Shown in pieces: positions 21,846 through 33,984 of a stretch of 64,000 nt of DNA (position 1 is the first letter of the stretch; every line of letters begins with the position of its first letter). The position numbers and the translations under genes are program-made. Under the pieces are notes generated by a model. It searched no databases, was not told the origin of the DNA, and was given only the letters and a program-made list of their open reading frames with translations. The DNA comes from Gamsiella multidivaricata (Eukaryota > Mortierellomycota > Mortierellomycetes > Mortierellales > Mortierellaceae). The stretch covers positions 1 to 64,000 of the forward strand of contig NW_026251820.1 of assembly GCF_025024155.1 (NCBI RefSeq). Reading direction: 5' to 3'.

Positions 21846-24140
21846 CAGCGAGTTCAAAGTGGGTCTGAGAACGTGGATAATTCATCAAGTAGTCTTGATC
21901 ATAGTGCAATAAGGGAGCATGTTCTGCCCCTATTTCGTATGACACGCGACTATTTCATTGATATTAAAAAATGTGAGAAATGAGCCCCTGCTGTTATAAG
22001 TCTAGTGTACCTGCATATAGCCACTGTAGCTTTTTTTTTTTGAATGGGTCTCCATCACCTCACCTGTAATGAGCAGGGGTCAGACAAGGGTAAGTGGCGG
22101 AGGATAATGACAGAGACGAAGTAGACTAAGAAGATAGTTTACTGCAGACTGAGGATTCCAATAAAGCTGTTCTACTCTATTTATACGCGTTGCTTATCAT
22201 GGTTGGGGTTGCTGGGACTTCTCTGAGCTCTTGCCATGCTTGTGCCGGAGCCATGCAGGGTTGTCTATCTGTCTCCAAACAGCTGATGCGTTAGTACGGC
22301 TCTAGCCAAACAGTTGAACGCGTACACGCGTCTTTTCTATCATAGCAAACTTAAAGTGCACATGCTTGACTTGGGCTCAGTTCGTGGCATCACCTTAACA
22401 TGGACGAACCCGGGAGATCATTTACTCTAATACCAGCCGAAACCTAGGCAAATAAATTTTCAGTCAGAAAAAAAAACAAACTTGACACATGTATGATATG
22501 CTTGGTGAGTATATGAGGGTATGGTCTATGTGAGTACTACGATGTTCTTGGGTTCATTTATGAACTACCGTCTCCAGACGAAGAATCTATTGGGGTAGTA
22601 AACAACCTGCTGTCTGTAGGCGCCGCAGCATCGCGTGCATCCACCATCCAAGTCGTGGAATACCACGTGCTCGACATTTTGGGAGTTCCAACACGACATT
22701 ATCAGATTAAAACTCCAGGCACAGAAAGAGAAATGGGGTTGCTACTACATAGACCATGGTTACTATGTGCGTGAAATGACCCAGAATGATCCATTAGATA
22801 TGAACTTTATTCCCTCACAATCTCACCCTTATAACAGAAATAAGGTACAGTAGTTCTTTGGTTTTGGGCACGAAATGTAACTAAAGACGAGGTCCAGAGG
22901 CTGACATTCAGTCGATCCAAAGAACTTTAAAAAATATATGCAATATCAATTGAGCAGGACCGCCACCTGCCCATGGGGGGAAGGACAAACGAGGTGCGAC
23001 GCTGCTCCCGCCTGAAATCGATTGATCAGCGACGGCAGAAAGAGCAGCAACGAAAGTGACCCCGACATGAACTGCAGCAAGAGAGAGAGAAAGACATAGG
23101 AAAGTCGGTCGCGGTGTACAACAGGAACTCGATACAGGGGCCGAAGGTTTACGTCAAATGAGATGAGCTACAGACGCGAAAAGTGACACGTGGAATGGAG
23201 ACAGAACAATGGAGCTTGAACCGCAAGTAGCGCCATGACATGCGGCTCTATGCTTTATCTTGCATTGGACTCGGTCCAACAGAAAGCTATAAACCACCCT
23301 ACCAAGCATTTTATACCATCTTCAACATTGAGGGACAGAGTCCGATGAAGGAAAACATTATGGACGAACAAGGCATGAACTCGGACACCTCGGTTTATTC
23401 GTAGTAATAGCCCCCCCCCCACACACACACACATTCCTCCCTCGCTTCAAAAGTCACGACCACGGCACTCAATATGAATGAGACGAATGTGTGCTTAAGA
23501 TGCAAGGATGCTGAGATCAATTGAAGTGAGTGAACCGCCCGTTGTCAACAGTGCAAGGCGAGCGTGGCTGTGCCTTGATGCCTTTTCTCAGGGCAAAATC
23601 CTAAAAAAAAAGGACGATTTTTTTTGGCAAGTTTTTTCAAAGCGCTCCATAATCCACTTTTTTCGCATTTACACGATGTATTCTTATCCCTCCAGGAGTC
23701 CTTTGCCTATTAAGACTTTTCTGTTGCTGGATTTCAGGAGAAGCTATTGAAGAATTTTGAGGTCACTATTGCTAGTATTGGGCAAGGTGCAGCAAAAAAA
23801 ACTTTTTACAAGCGATCTTTTTTTTGTCGCAGCTCCTGACTCCAAAATAAGCCACTCGGGAGCTAGAAAAACTCCACGCAGGTTAAAATTGGCTGTGAGA
23901 GAGAGCGCGCCAGGATCTATCTGTATCCCGAGTTTGGAACTGGTGACTTGAGCAGTTCTTGACAATGCAAGATCACTTCTCGCCGATCTACTTTAAATCA
24001 TGCACTCTTTGGATCAAGCAAGGCAGACCACGCCTGAAGTTCAAGGTCCCTTGTGAGAAATCTTTCTACAGACAAGCTACTGAAGGGATGGACCTTGGTA
24101 ATGAAGAAAGCAGACTGAATTCACGTTTTCCAAAGTATCC
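21846..24140. other. 2.3 kb accessory region, no gene recognised
   Basis: Short scattered frames, poly-C/CA simple repeat at about 23409-23433, several A and T runs. Fragments such as KWGCYYIDHGYYVREMTQ (about 22710) look like eroded coding sequence, but no frame is long and none is recognised. The left arm of the inverted repeat starts immediately after. Confidence 0.4.
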
Positions 24141-24310
24141 GCTGCATATTCAGCCGAGTCCAGTGTACTTTATTACTATGAAAATCCATCACCTCCGAAA
24201 CTTAATTTCGAGTTGTGCTGAGATCCTCTTCAGCGATGTTACACACGATCTGCATCTTGGAGCTTTGTGTAACGCCTGCTTCCAAGACACCATAGCGAGA
24301 GACCTTACGA

Positions 24311-25310
24311 ATGCAGGAAATAACTATTCAACATCCATCGTCATTTCTTCATCTCTTCATCCCCACCACATTGTCAAAGTCGCCGAGGACGCCGGGGAGT
24401 CCTTTTCGGCACAAGAAACGAACTCGTCGTCGAATTCCACTTGTCTTGAAGGCTGACTTTATCTTGGCGGTTGAGCAAGAGATAAAGCTCAACCCCAGCG
24501 TTCGACCTGCTCAAGTCAGTTACAGGACTCAGTTCGGCTTCTCCAGAAATCAGTCTCTTGAGTATTGGGACGATAGAGAGGATAACCTCTGGGAAGTCAA
24601 CGGGATGACGCCTCGTAATGCTAAGAGAGCATATCGATCCAGAAGGGTGAATTCTGGGTGTACCTGGCCCTTGTATGGGATCCTGTAATACCCAAATGCA
24701 TTAAAAATTGCTTTGCTCAAGTCTCCACCCATCCAACCTGAATGAGAAAGAAGTTGCGGTCAACCCCAGACGGTTCAGATGACGAACTGGATACTCTCAA
24801 GCAAGAGCTCAAGATTCTCTTTCCTAAGCGTGCGGCGGCCATTGACAGACAACAAGACATCCACGTCCTTTCTTATCTCAACTCTTGCTCAACCAAGGGG
24901 CCATTGAAAGCACGTCTAGACGCTCTTCATCACATCATATATGATTAGCAAGTTCTCCCATTCTTTTCAAGGGCAGGGACATTGTCCTTGCCAATGAGGA
25001 TGACTATGACCAAGACTTGGACTCGGACTACGAACTCGATCCTAACCTTGACGCTGATTGTGACATCGACAACGGAGATGATATTGGCAACTCCAATGAC
25101 AGCACTCCAGCCGCATATGAAAGTCCTAAGTCCCCATCCCCCAAGCTCGCAAGCCGTTTCGCCACCGGAGGCAGATTGTGGAGCAACCTGTCCCAACTGC
25201 AAGTCCTCCACGTGGCCTGGCACGCCTGGAGCAGTTTCAAACCATCCAAAGCGACGATTTCCTTGAGGCTATTGACCACATGACAACATGCACAACAGTC
25301 AAATAGGATC
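24311..25310 (+). pseudogene. Decayed coding region, left-arm copy
   Basis: Successive plus-strand frames (24311-24688 with FILAVEQEIKLNPSVRPAQ; 24742-24948 with DELDTLKQELKILFPKRAA; 24982-25283 acidic and Pro/Ser-rich) may be pieces of a single gene of at least 300 codons. Frames change several times and stops intervene. The identical decay is found in the right arm (33985-34984, minus), so the gene was already broken before duplication, or the copies have been homogenised. Not recognised. Confidence 0.35.
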
Positions 25311-25968
25311 CTCAAAGGCTTCAAGCTGTCCAGAGTTTGCTTTCCCAAACTGCAGTGCTTTATGAAAAATGGGTGGAAACCAATGGGCTGATAAAGGAGC
25401 AGGTTGAGTAGGATGAAATTGTATTTTGGAATAGTTTGCGGCAACAGGTAGCCAATGAATCAGTTGTCCCCATCAGTGATCTGGCAATGCTTCTAGTGGA
25501 GAAAATGACAAGTCGCCCCAGTAAGGTCGCCATTCATGGAGGTGGGAACTGAGGTTCAGAAACGACGTCCTGAGAAAGACTTCATGAGTGCCAAGGACCA
25601 AGCAGACAGGTGCACGTGTGATTTTTTGCTCTTTTGGGCTCGGTCAACTCGCCTCTCATGTCCCGCTGATATCCTGTCATCAAAATGACCTTTGCTTCCT
25701 CAGGGGCCTCTCCATCGACCTTGTACATTTCTCACTTTCGCTTCTTTTCCGTCAAGGCCGATTCGGTTAGTGTATAAAGTGCATATCTTAGTATGATAGC
25801 AAAATGGAACGAGGATCTCGAGTTTTATTATATAAAAGCTAATGATGACTGATGATATGGATGTACTTGTATATATACTAGACATATTGATATTTCCTTG
25901 CCTTCTTCTTGAACCGATATGAGCGATCCGGGCCCTACTGACTGATACTCAGCACCTCGCTTGAACCT

Positions 25969-26169
25969 TTACAATCTATCCAGGGACTCTACATGGCGCT
26001 CCGAACAGATCTGTGCAAAGTTGTTGTTGTCAATGTCAATGTCAATGGAGATACGCGTCAAATCCTCAAGTTCTGGTTCGGGGTCAGAGCGTGCAACTTG
26101 GAATAGGATGACTTCAGCTAAGTAAGTCCATGAGAGAATCCAATTGCATGCAAAAAGAAAATCCCCCAT
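25969..26169 (-). pseudogene. Lineage-specific repeated protein family, fragment B (left arm)
   Basis: The frame VARSDPEPELEDL...ISIDIDI and NNNFAQICSERHVESLDRL corresponds to the C-terminal part of the family seen at 16160-16849. The left-arm copy has Phe where the right-arm copy has Leu (AEVIL[F/L]Q), which is one of the two noticed arm differences. It is a short remnant with no start of its own family type. Confidence 0.45.
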
Positions 26170-26830
26170 GCTGAAGTTATTTTTTTGGACGCTTTATTCA
26201 AAGAGCATTTTTGTAAACGACATTCTTTGTGTAAACGCTAGGCATGTTTCCCACTCCCACGCCACCATCTTTTATGAGTACCATTAGAGCACTTTGGATC
26301 GGCGCATCTCGAGAGTGCAACGTCAATTGACATCACTGATTCACTGGCCTTACCGGGAACTGGAGCTGACGAAAGATAGCAAGGTGTAATCCGCGGGAAG
26401 AAGCAGTGGTGGTATGTAGAGGTTAAGTTAAAGACAGAGAAGTGTAGGCTAAAAAGACGTCTCTCCTCCAGCCACCACCAACGTCATATTTCCAAGGTAA
26501 ACTGTGAAGACGTTGTGCCCTGTGAATAGATGTCTTCTGGCACTGAACCTGAAGATGACTGGTGCCCGACAGCATGTTCTTTTCCGATTCCCAGGCCATT
26601 GACCCAAGCACTGGATCAAAAGTTAAAGTTTCGAGAAAAATCAGAGAACCGAAATCTTGGTCTTCGCTCCACCAAAGACATCACATCACATTCGGATAGG
26701 CCGCATGTTCATGCTTCATCGATAAAAGCCGGTATCCCCGGCGGCCTTGTCCTCAAGGAGAAGTGAGGAGTTGCATTACATGCCTTACTGTAAATCACAT
26801 GACGTAAACCACTATTTCTTTTATAGAAGT

Positions 26831-26876
26831 GCTGTGCTATTTCTCATTGGCTGTGCTATTTCTCATTGGCTGTGCT
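26831..26876 (+). repeat. 19-bp tandem repeat with CCAAT boxes
   Basis: GCTGTGCTATTTCTCATTG is repeated twice with a partial third copy; each unit contains ATTGG, the reverse of CCAAT. The same array lies inverted in the right arm (about 32419-32464). It lies between genes in each arm, roughly 300 bp beyond the 3' end of the hydrolase gene. Confidence 0.7.
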
Positions 26877-27157
26877 ACCTGAGGAATCGTTTGATCTGCT
26901 CTCCTATTTCGCTATTTCTCAGCGCGTGAATCCCGCAGCGCATGCATCTGTTTTTTGCAGCGCAGTGTCCAGGGCTTGATGCCCTTCAAGGATGAGGCAG
27001 TGATAGGTCATACGATTTACGAAGTGGTATTTTCTTTATAGATAGTAAAGATAGATATAGATAAAAAGAGCATGGCATAGCGCCAAACGCAAGGTGTGCA
27101 GGTTGGAGAAAAGATAGTAACGGTGTGGAAAAGGAGGAAACTCATCAGTGGTAGATA

Positions 27158-28294
27158 CTAATTAACCTCCGTGTTTGAAGGAGTGGCGTTATGCGCTATC
27201 TGGAAAATATCGTTCTGCAACCAAGCCCACACATTCTCCTCCCACGGCGTCTTTTTCAGCCAGAAATTGATCAGTTTCGTACACTGGCGGATAGCATCTG
27301 TGCATCCATCCATGTCATTAAATTGGCTAATATCAGCACAATTGACGTTCTCCATATCCCTGTCACCGAAGTCGAAGCGGTCGTGGTCGTGTGAGTCCTG
27401 GCCTTTGTATGAGTGGAAGTTCATGACATCGGCATATTGCTTGGGAATTCCGTTGTACTGGGTTCTGCGATGGCAGTGTCCGCGCGCATACGAGTCCTGA
27501 ATGACGTGTAAGCAGCTGCCGAGAGCGCGGCGGTCGTGCATGACGTGTTTGTACGATGTGTTTGAGGTCAGGAGTGTGTGGATTGAGTCAGTGTCCTTGG
27601 GTGCCGTAGAGCCGTTGAAGAGGCGACGTAAGGGATATCGTTCTTGTTCGTCGCCGTGGCCCAAATCGACGTCTCGCAATCTGGTGTCTTTAGAGATTTG
27701 TCCAATAGCGACCTTGTACATGATCTCAAGCCAAGCCACGATTTTCCTTTGAGTGTCCTGCGGATTCTCTCCTTCCTTGTCTGCCATGCTGTGGAGGAAT
27801 TGGAGGTCACCAAAATGTGACCTTGCGATGAGATTGGTGCTGCCAATGAAACCATCCTTTGTGCAATCAGCACCGGGGAGCTTGCCTTTTCCAAAGCGCA
27901 TTAGCCAATCTGCGCCTGTACCACGGAAGAAGTTGTCGTTGTTGAATAGCCAGCCGTCACTAAACAGTTCATTCTCTGGATCGTCATTCCAGACAATGCC
28001 ACGCAGAAATTCAAGGGTGTCTTTATGGTAATCCTTGATGGCCTTGTTGTAGGTCATGCTTGGGTCCAGCTTCAAGTCTGATGCAATGAGTGCTGCAAGT
28101 GTCATTGTTTCATGCACAGGCTGACGCTTGAAAGGTCCGAAACTCGCTCCGATAGACATTTCGCTGACGTCGTCGATGCACTCCCCGGGAGTTATGATAG
28201 GGTCATCATCTTCATTGATGGTGGCTGTGATCACTGTCTCGCCCTTCTCGTTCGTGGTAGTGGTGTATGTGGCTTCCATCGTCTGGGACTTCAT
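27158..28294 (-). CDS. Putative zinc-dependent hydrolase, phospholipase C/P1 nuclease-like (left copy)
   Basis: An intronless 378-aa frame starting at ATG 28294 (MKSQTMEATYTT). Potential metal ligands occur in the pattern of the zinc-dependent phospholipase C/S1-P1 nuclease fold: H61 (VHETMTLAAL), H160 and H168 (SHFGDLQFLHSM), H263/D267/H273 (CLHVIQDSYARGH), and H294/D300/H302 (NFHSYKGQDSHDH). There is no N-terminal signal peptide, so it is probably cytosolic. The substrate cannot be told. Bacterial proteins with the LH..QDS...GH motif are similar, so horizontal origin is possible. An exact copy lies at 31001-32137, pointing away from it. Fold assignment is by motif only. Confidence 0.55.
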   Translation of the reverse strand: MKSQTMEATYTTTTNEKGETVITATINEDDDPIITPGECIDDVSEMSIGASFGPFKRQPVHETMTLAALIASDLKLDPSMTYNKAIKDYHKDTLEFLRGIVWNDDPENELFSDGWLFNNDNFFRGTGADWLMRFGKGKLPGADCTKDGFIGSTNLIARSHFGDLQFLHSMADKEGENPQDTQRKIVAWLEIMYKVAIGQISKDTRLRDVDLGHGDEQERYPLRRLFNGSTAPKDTDSIHTLLTSNTSYKHVMHDRRALGSCLHVIQDSYARGHCHRRTQYNGIPKQYADVMNFHSYKGQDSHDHDRFDFGDRDMENVNCADISQFNDMDGCTDAIRQCTKLINFWLKKTPWEENVWAWLQNDIFQIAHNATPSNTEVN

Positions 28295-29125
28295 TATTGA
28301 TAGTGAGAAAGTAGGCTGTGGTGTTCAAGGAAACCAAGTATTCATGGATAGAGCAAAATAGCGAGTAAGATGTTAGATACTGGAATAGGATGTTCTTGAA
28401 GTTGCCTTCATCCAAGATCTTGCAGTACCTGAAAAGTCGTCTTGATGTTATTCCCTGGTAGTATTTGACAGGGATCGACTCTCTCTTGAACAAAAGTCTA
28501 TGAGCAAACATGGGTTGTTATAAGGATATAAGTACTCGTCCTCTACTTCTTTAAATGACTGCGCCCTGTTTTAAAGACAGCAGCAGCATGAGACCAAGGA
28601 TGGTCATGGCAGCCTGGCAACCTGGCAACCCGATAGCATACCTTGCGTGTTGGATACGATCGATGGCCCTTTCTATAGGGGATGCTGGCGATTTAATGTG
28701 GAAGAGGTAGAAAGTGACAAGAGACTGCAATGAATGAAGCCAGCAATGAGGAGGAGTGAGGATGGATGGGGGGAGAAAAGGAAGGGAGAAAGAAAAAGGT
28801 AAATATATACCCAATGGTCGAAAGGTTTCTTCCCACGTCGCTCTCGCCATGGCTCTCGGCCGGAAATAAAATGCCAACACAAACACACTGGCTGTCCTTC
28901 CTCTCCTCGGAACCATGTCCCTTCCCATCTGCTGCTGTCATCCTTCTTTGCTCTTCATCCTGTCGGTACACCTAGGCCCTATTTCAACCTCAGTGCATGA
29001 CACCCTCATAGACATGGTACATGGAATACAAAGGGAATATTTAGCAGATCTACCCAGGGGAGATTTGTCCGAGGAGAAAGAAAAAAGTCCTTGTGACCGC
29101 AGCAGTACATGGATTGTGTTAAGGA

Positions 29126-29353
29126 GTCAAGGATCTAGAACAAAAAAAAAGGTACAGCCCCCTATTCCGGCAAATTCATTGGCCTCGGAGGAATTTGGTT
29201 CAAACTTTTTCATTTTAAGGCGGTGCATGCAGAGGCATGCAGAGGCCTGCGACTTTCTGAAAAAATGAAAAAGTTTGAACCAAATTCCTCCGAGGCCAAT
29301 GAATTTGCCGGAATAGGGGGCTGTACCTTTTTTTTTTGTTCTAGATCCTTGAC
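29126..29353. mobile_element. Short foldback element 1
   Basis: Two 91-bp arms (29126-29216, 29262-29353), identical apart from one base in an A/T run, face each other over a 45-bp loop containing GCATGCAGAG repeats. No transposase frame and no clear target duplication. It resembles a non-autonomous foldback or MITE-like insertion, or a hairpin produced by local inversion. Confidence 0.7.
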
Positions 29354-29578
29354 ACATTAGCCGCCCACAGTTCTCTTAAAGTTTCTGTTTATGGAAGATG
29401 TTTGTCGACTGTAATTGGTTGGATTGGATGTTGGTTATAAAATTTCTGAAGCTGTTTATCGCCGCGGATAACCAATCAGCAACGAGTTTTTCTTATTGAA
29501 ATATGCAGCCTTTTGACGTTTATCCCTGATTACTTCCAAGTTTTAATCCTCTCCTATCATGACGCGTCTTGACCTACA

Positions 29579-29841
29579 CTCCTTTTTGCACTTTTCATGT
29601 AGTGAAATGCGCATTTTTTCCACTGAATTGAAAATATAAGGAGGTGTTATTCAGTCCATCTTTATTTCTGCTTGGATTTACGGATCACCAATCGTGCTGC
29701 TTTTCGGGGAAAAGTGAGAGAGGGAAAAAGTGTGAGGATATAAGGTAGGGTCACCGCCATCACAAAACTGAATAACACCCCTTATATTTTCAATTCAGTG
29801 GAAAAAAATGCGCATTTCACTATGAAAAGTGCAAAAAGGAG
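29579..29841. mobile_element. Short foldback element 2 (MITE-like)
   Basis: Arms 29579-29655 and 29767-29841 are inverted copies with a few differences, beginning CTCCTTTTTGCACTTTTCAT. They enclose about 110 bp of AT-rich sequence. Imperfect arms suggest it is older than foldback element 1. No coding capacity. Confidence 0.7.
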
Positions 29842-31000
29842 CGTTTTTTTTCGCTTGTTGTACCATCTCTCGCGACGGGTGCCGGGTCGATGAGCTGTTA
29901 GGTTGAACCGTCGAAATCGAATATAAAGTGGAAGGAGACAAAGAACAAGACACACAAAGTGGCCTTTTTTTGTACTGGCCCTGTGAGCACCACATTCATT
30001 ATCTTTTTGTTCCTATGGACAGGACATTACGACCATGGCTCGCATGCTTGTGCCATGACATGGATCATAAATTGATCGCGAGATTTCATAAATCTGTATA
30101 TCAGCCACTTACTTCTTGCAGCCAATAAACATCGATCAGAAATCTCAATAAACAGAACTAAGGGCGTCTATTGCTTTGCAATCCATGCACTGCTGCGGTC
30201 ACAAGGACTTTTTTCTTTCTCCTCGGACAAATCTCCCCTGGGTAGATCTGCTAAATATTCCCTTTGTATTCCATGTACCATGTCTATGAGGGTGTCATGC
30301 ACTGAGGTTGAAATAGGGCCTAGGTGTACCGACAGGATGAAGAGCAAAGAAGGATGACAGCAGCAGATGGGAAGGGACATGGTTCCGAGGAGAGGAAGGA
30401 CAGCCAGTGTGTTTGTGTTGGCATTTTATTTCCGGCCGAGAGCCATGGCGAGAGCGACGTGGGAAGAAACCTTTCGACCATTGGGTATATATTTACCTTT
30501 TTCTTTCTCCCTTCCTTTTCTCCCCCCATCCATCCTCACTCCTCCTCATTGCTGGCTTCATTCATTGCAGTCTCTTGTCACTTTCTACCTCTTCCACATT
30601 AAATCGCCAGCATCCCCTATAGAAAGGGCCATCGATCGTATCCAACACGCAAGGTATGCTATCGGGTTGCCAGGTTGCCAGGCTGCCATGACCATCCTTG
30701 GTCTCATGCTGCTGCTGTCTTTAAAACAGGGCGCAGTCATTTAAAGAAGTAGAGGACGAGTACTTATATCCTTATAACAACCCATGTTTGCTCATAGACT
30801 TTTGTTCAAGAGAGAGTCGATCCCTGTCAAATACTACCAGGGAATAACATCAAGACGACTTTTCAGGTACTGCAAGATCTTGGATGAAGGCAACTTCAAG
30901 AACATCCTATTCCAGTATCTAACATCTTACTCGCTATTTTGCTCTATCCATGAATACTTGGTTTCCTTGAACACCACAGCCTACTTTCTCACTATCAATA

Positions 31001-32137
31001 ATGAAGTCCCAGACGATGGAAGCCACATACACCACTACCACGAACGAGAAGGGCGAGACAGTGATCACAGCCACCATCAATGAAGATGATGACCCTATCA
31101 TAACTCCCGGGGAGTGCATCGACGACGTCAGCGAAATGTCTATCGGAGCGAGTTTCGGACCTTTCAAGCGTCAGCCTGTGCATGAAACAATGACACTTGC
31201 AGCACTCATTGCATCAGACTTGAAGCTGGACCCAAGCATGACCTACAACAAGGCCATCAAGGATTACCATAAAGACACCCTTGAATTTCTGCGTGGCATT
31301 GTCTGGAATGACGATCCAGAGAATGAACTGTTTAGTGACGGCTGGCTATTCAACAACGACAACTTCTTCCGTGGTACAGGCGCAGATTGGCTAATGCGCT
31401 TTGGAAAAGGCAAGCTCCCCGGTGCTGATTGCACAAAGGATGGTTTCATTGGCAGCACCAATCTCATCGCAAGGTCACATTTTGGTGACCTCCAATTCCT
31501 CCACAGCATGGCAGACAAGGAAGGAGAGAATCCGCAGGACACTCAAAGGAAAATCGTGGCTTGGCTTGAGATCATGTACAAGGTCGCTATTGGACAAATC
31601 TCTAAAGACACCAGATTGCGAGACGTCGATTTGGGCCACGGCGACGAACAAGAACGATATCCCTTACGTCGCCTCTTCAACGGCTCTACGGCACCCAAGG
31701 ACACTGACTCAATCCACACACTCCTGACCTCAAACACATCGTACAAACACGTCATGCACGACCGCCGCGCTCTCGGCAGCTGCTTACACGTCATTCAGGA
31801 CTCGTATGCGCGCGGACACTGCCATCGCAGAACCCAGTACAACGGAATTCCCAAGCAATATGCCGATGTCATGAACTTCCACTCATACAAAGGCCAGGAC
31901 TCACACGACCACGACCGCTTCGACTTCGGTGACAGGGATATGGAGAACGTCAATTGTGCTGATATTAGCCAATTTAATGACATGGATGGATGCACAGATG
32001 CTATCCGCCAGTGTACGAAACTGATCAATTTCTGGCTGAAAAAGACGCCGTGGGAGGAGAATGTGTGGGCTTGGTTGCAGAACGATATTTTCCAGATAGC
32101 GCATAACGCCACTCCTTCAAACACGGAGGTTAATTAG
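31001..32137 (+). CDS. Putative zinc-dependent hydrolase, phospholipase C/P1 nuclease-like (right copy)
   Basis: The translation is identical to the left-arm gene over all 378 residues, including every His/Asp candidate ligand (H61, H160, H168, H263, D267, H273, H294, D300, H302). The two genes are divergent: their 5' ends lie about 2.7 kb apart around the spacer and both read outward. A bidirectional promoter is not needed, since each has its own identical 5' flank of about 820 bp inside the arm. Because it is intact while the surrounding frames are decayed, it may be under selection. Function inferred from motif only. Confidence 0.55.
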   Translation: MKSQTMEATYTTTTNEKGETVITATINEDDDPIITPGECIDDVSEMSIGASFGPFKRQPVHETMTLAALIASDLKLDPSMTYNKAIKDYHKDTLEFLRGIVWNDDPENELFSDGWLFNNDNFFRGTGADWLMRFGKGKLPGADCTKDGFIGSTNLIARSHFGDLQFLHSMADKEGENPQDTQRKIVAWLEIMYKVAIGQISKDTRLRDVDLGHGDEQERYPLRRLFNGSTAPKDTDSIHTLLTSNTSYKHVMHDRRALGSCLHVIQDSYARGHCHRRTQYNGIPKQYADVMNFHSYKGQDSHDHDRFDFGDRDMENVNCADISQFNDMDGCTDAIRQCTKLINFWLKKTPWEENVWAWLQNDIFQIAHNATPSNTEVN

Positions 32138-33125
32138 TATCTACCACTGATGAGTTTCCTCCTTTTCCACACCGTTACTATCTTTTCTCCAACCTGCACA
32201 CCTTGCGTTTGGCGCTATGCCATGCTCTTTTTATCTATATCTATCTTTACTATCTATAAAGAAAATACCACTTCGTAAATCGTATGACCTATCACTGCCT
32301 CATCCTTGAAGGGCATCAAGCCCTGGACACTGCGCTGCAAAAAACAGATGCATGCGCTGCGGGATTCACGCGCTGAGAAATAGCGAAATAGGAGAGCAGA
32401 TCAAACGATTCCTCAGGTAGCACAGCCAATGAGAAATAGCACAGCCAATGAGAAATAGCACAGCACTTCTATAAAAGAAATAGTGGTTTACGTCATGTGA
32501 TTTACAGTAAGGCATGTAATGCAACTCCTCACTTCTCCTTGAGGACAAGGCCGCCGGGGATACCGGCTTTTATCGATGAAGCATGAACATGCGGCCTATC
32601 CGAATGTGATGTGATGTCTTTGGTGGAGCGAAGACCAAGATTTCGGTTCTCTGATTTTTCTCGAAACTTTAACTTTTGATCCAGTGCTTGGGTCAATGGC
32701 CTGGGAATCGGAAAAGAACATGCTGTCGGGCACCAGTCATCTTCAGGTTCAGTGCCAGAAGACATCTATTCACAGGGCACAACGTCTTCACAGTTTACCT
32801 TGGAAATATGACGTTGGTGGTGGCTGGAGGAGAGACGTCTTTTTAGCCTACACTTCTCTGTCTTTAACTTAACCTCTACATACCACCACTGCTTCTTCCC
32901 GCGGATTACACCTTGCTATCTTTCGTCAGCTCCAGTTCCCGGTAAGGCCAGTGAATCAGTGATGTCAATTGACGTTGCACTCTCGAGATGCGCCGATCCA
33001 AAGTGCTCTAATGGTACTCATAAAAGATGGTGGCGTGGGAGTGGGAAACATGCCTAGCGTTTACACAAAGAATGTCGTTTACAAAAATGCTCTTTGAATA
33101 AAGCGTCCAAAAAAATAACTTCAGC

Positions 33126-33326
33126 ATGGGGGATTTTCTTTTTGCATGCAATTGGATTCTCTCATGGACTTACTTAGCTGAAGTCATCCTATTACAAGTT
33201 GCACGCTCTGACCCCGAACCAGAACTTGAGGATTTGACGCGTATCTCCATTGACATTGACATTGACAACAACAACTTTGCACAGATCTGTTCGGAGCGCC
33301 ATGTAGAGTCCCTGGATAGATTGTAA
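33126..33326 (+). pseudogene. Lineage-specific repeated protein family, fragment B (right arm)
   Basis: Mirror copy of 25969-26169 with one substitution (CTATTACAAG here against CTATTCCAAG), giving Leu instead of Phe. It is a remnant of the same multi-copy family as 16160-16849. Confidence 0.45.
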
Positions 33327-33984
33327 AGGTTCAAGCGAGGTGCTGAGTATCAGTCAGTAGGGCCCGGATCGCTCATATCGGTTCAAGAAGAAGGCAAGGA
33401 AATATCAATATGTCTAGTATATATACAAGTACATCCATATCATCAGTCATCATTAGCTTTTATATAATAAAACTCGAGATCCTCGTTCCATTTTGCTATC
33501 ATACTAAGATATGCACTTTATACACTAACCGAATCGGCCTTGACGGAAAAGAAGCGAAAGTGAGAAATGTACAAGGTCGATGGAGAGGCCCCTGAGGAAG
33601 CAAAGGTCATTTTGATGACAGGATATCAGCGGGACATGAGAGGCGAGTTGACCGAGCCCAAAAGAGCAAAAAATCACACGTGCACCTGTCTGCTTGGTCC
33701 TTGGCACTCATGAAGTCTTTCTCAGGACGTCGTTTCTGAACCTCAGTTCCCACCTCCATGAATGGCGACCTTACTGGGGCGACTTGTCATTTTCTCCACT
33801 AGAAGCATTGCCAGATCACTGATGGGGACAACTGATTCATTGGCTACCTGTTGCCGCAAACTATTCCAAAATACAATTTCATCCTACTCAACCTGCTCCT
33901 TTATCAGCCCATTGGTTTCCACCCATTTTTCATAAAGCACTGCAGTTTGGGAAAGCAAACTCTGGACAGCTTGAAGCCTTTGAG

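Larger units (their letters stand above)
24141..29116 (+). repeat. Left arm of a 4,976-bp near-perfect inverted repeat
   Basis: Every position x in this arm pairs with 59295 - x in 30179-35154 on the other strand, with no length difference. Two substitutions were noticed: near 26102 (changing one residue of a relic) and near 29107. Homology starts abruptly at GCTGCATATT and ends at CATGGATTG, with unrelated flanks and spacer. The arm carries decayed frames, a relic of a repeated family and one intact 378-aa gene. It is a recent inverted duplication or a pair kept alike by gene conversion. Confidence 0.95.
29117..30178. other. 1,062-bp spacer of the large inverted repeat
   Basis: Unique sequence between the two arms. 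It contains two small foldback elements (29126-29353 and 29579-29841) and no recognisable gene. The 66-codon frame at 29928-30128 is unremarkable. An unrelated spacer argues against a simple read-through assembly artefact. Confidence 0.7.

Noticed and set aside
28551..28928. 125-codon frame in each arm (MGRDMVPRRGRT...)
   Set aside because: Overlaps other open frames on both strands, has low-complexity Pro/Ser/Leu content and no family resemblance; probably chance.
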